A stretch of DNA of 6,707 nt from contig CAMTOT010000164.1 of NCBI GenBank assembly GCA_947074165.1, positions 1-6,707 on the forward strand, read 5' to 3'. The DNA comes from an uncultured Bacteroidales bacterium. GTDB lineage: Bacteria > Bacteroidota > Bacteroidia > Bacteroidales > JAUNSR01. The position numbers and the translations under genes were made by a program. Of this stretch, positions 6,659 to 6,707 are shown piece by piece; the first letter of the stretch is position 1, and the number at the start of each line of letters is the position of its first letter. The notes under the pieces were generated by a model, which was not told the DNA's origin, did no database searches, and saw nothing but the letters and a program-made list of their open reading frames with translations.

Positions 6659-6707
6659 AGATCGGAAGAGCACACGTCTGAACTCCAGTCACCGCTCATT
6701 ATCTCGT
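6659..6707 (+). other. Illumina adapter contamination (non-genomic)
   Basis: The sequence from 6659 begins AGATCGGAAGAGC and continues exactly as the TruSeq read-1 3' adapter for 34 bases, to 6692. Next is an 8-base string, CGCTCATT (6693-6700), in the i7 index position, which I recall as TruSeq dual-index D703. The last seven bases, ATCTCGT (6701-6707), are the beginning of the P7 flow-cell tail. The source DNA therefore ends at 6658. This stretch should be trimmed and given no biological meaning. Confidence 0.98.

Overview
The window looks like one end-to-end contig from a Bacteroidota chromosome, most likely of the order Bacteroidales. Four things point there: a fused FeoA-FeoB iron transporter with a long charged insert, a Cys-rich FeoB-associated membrane peptide, a TTG-N19-TAnnTTTG promoter of the Bacteroides type, and AT-rich starts with no clear Shine-Dalgarno sequence. 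All recognisable genes are on the minus strand, so transcription runs from right to left. No species can be named from the sequence alone.

In order of transcription the window holds: a 5'-truncated cyuA-type L-cysteine desulfidase (5423-6658); a HAD-family phosphatase or phosphomutase (4734-5378); a CPA1-type K+(Na+)/H+ antiporter with a C-terminal TrkA-C domain (3190-4692); the FeoA-FeoB ferrous iron transporter (506-3067); the small FeoB-associated Cys-rich protein (258-464); and two tRNA-Cys genes (101-174 and 1-54, the second cut by the window edge). Gaps are 41-44 bp between the first three genes, 122 bp before feoAB, and 41 bp between feoAB and its partner. feoAB and the 68-residue gene form an iron-uptake unit. 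The tRNA genes have their own good promoter. No gene-free stretch exceeds 300 bases.

The last 49 bases (6659-6707) are not genomic. They are an Illumina TruSeq-type adapter, an 8-base index and the beginning of the P7 tail. An open reading frame continues into the adapter and gains a false GTG start and the residues MLFRS, so the true N-terminus of the desulfidase is missing.

Two regulatory structures stand out. A perfect 23-bp inverted repeat lies in the feoAB leader. A strong hairpin with a U-rich tail sits 7 nt after the HAD stop codon, with the antiporter start codon buried in its stem. I found no CRISPR array, mobile element, phage gene or defence system. The genes are ordinary housekeeping and ion-homeostasis genes; the interest lies in the regulatory structures and the assembly artefact.
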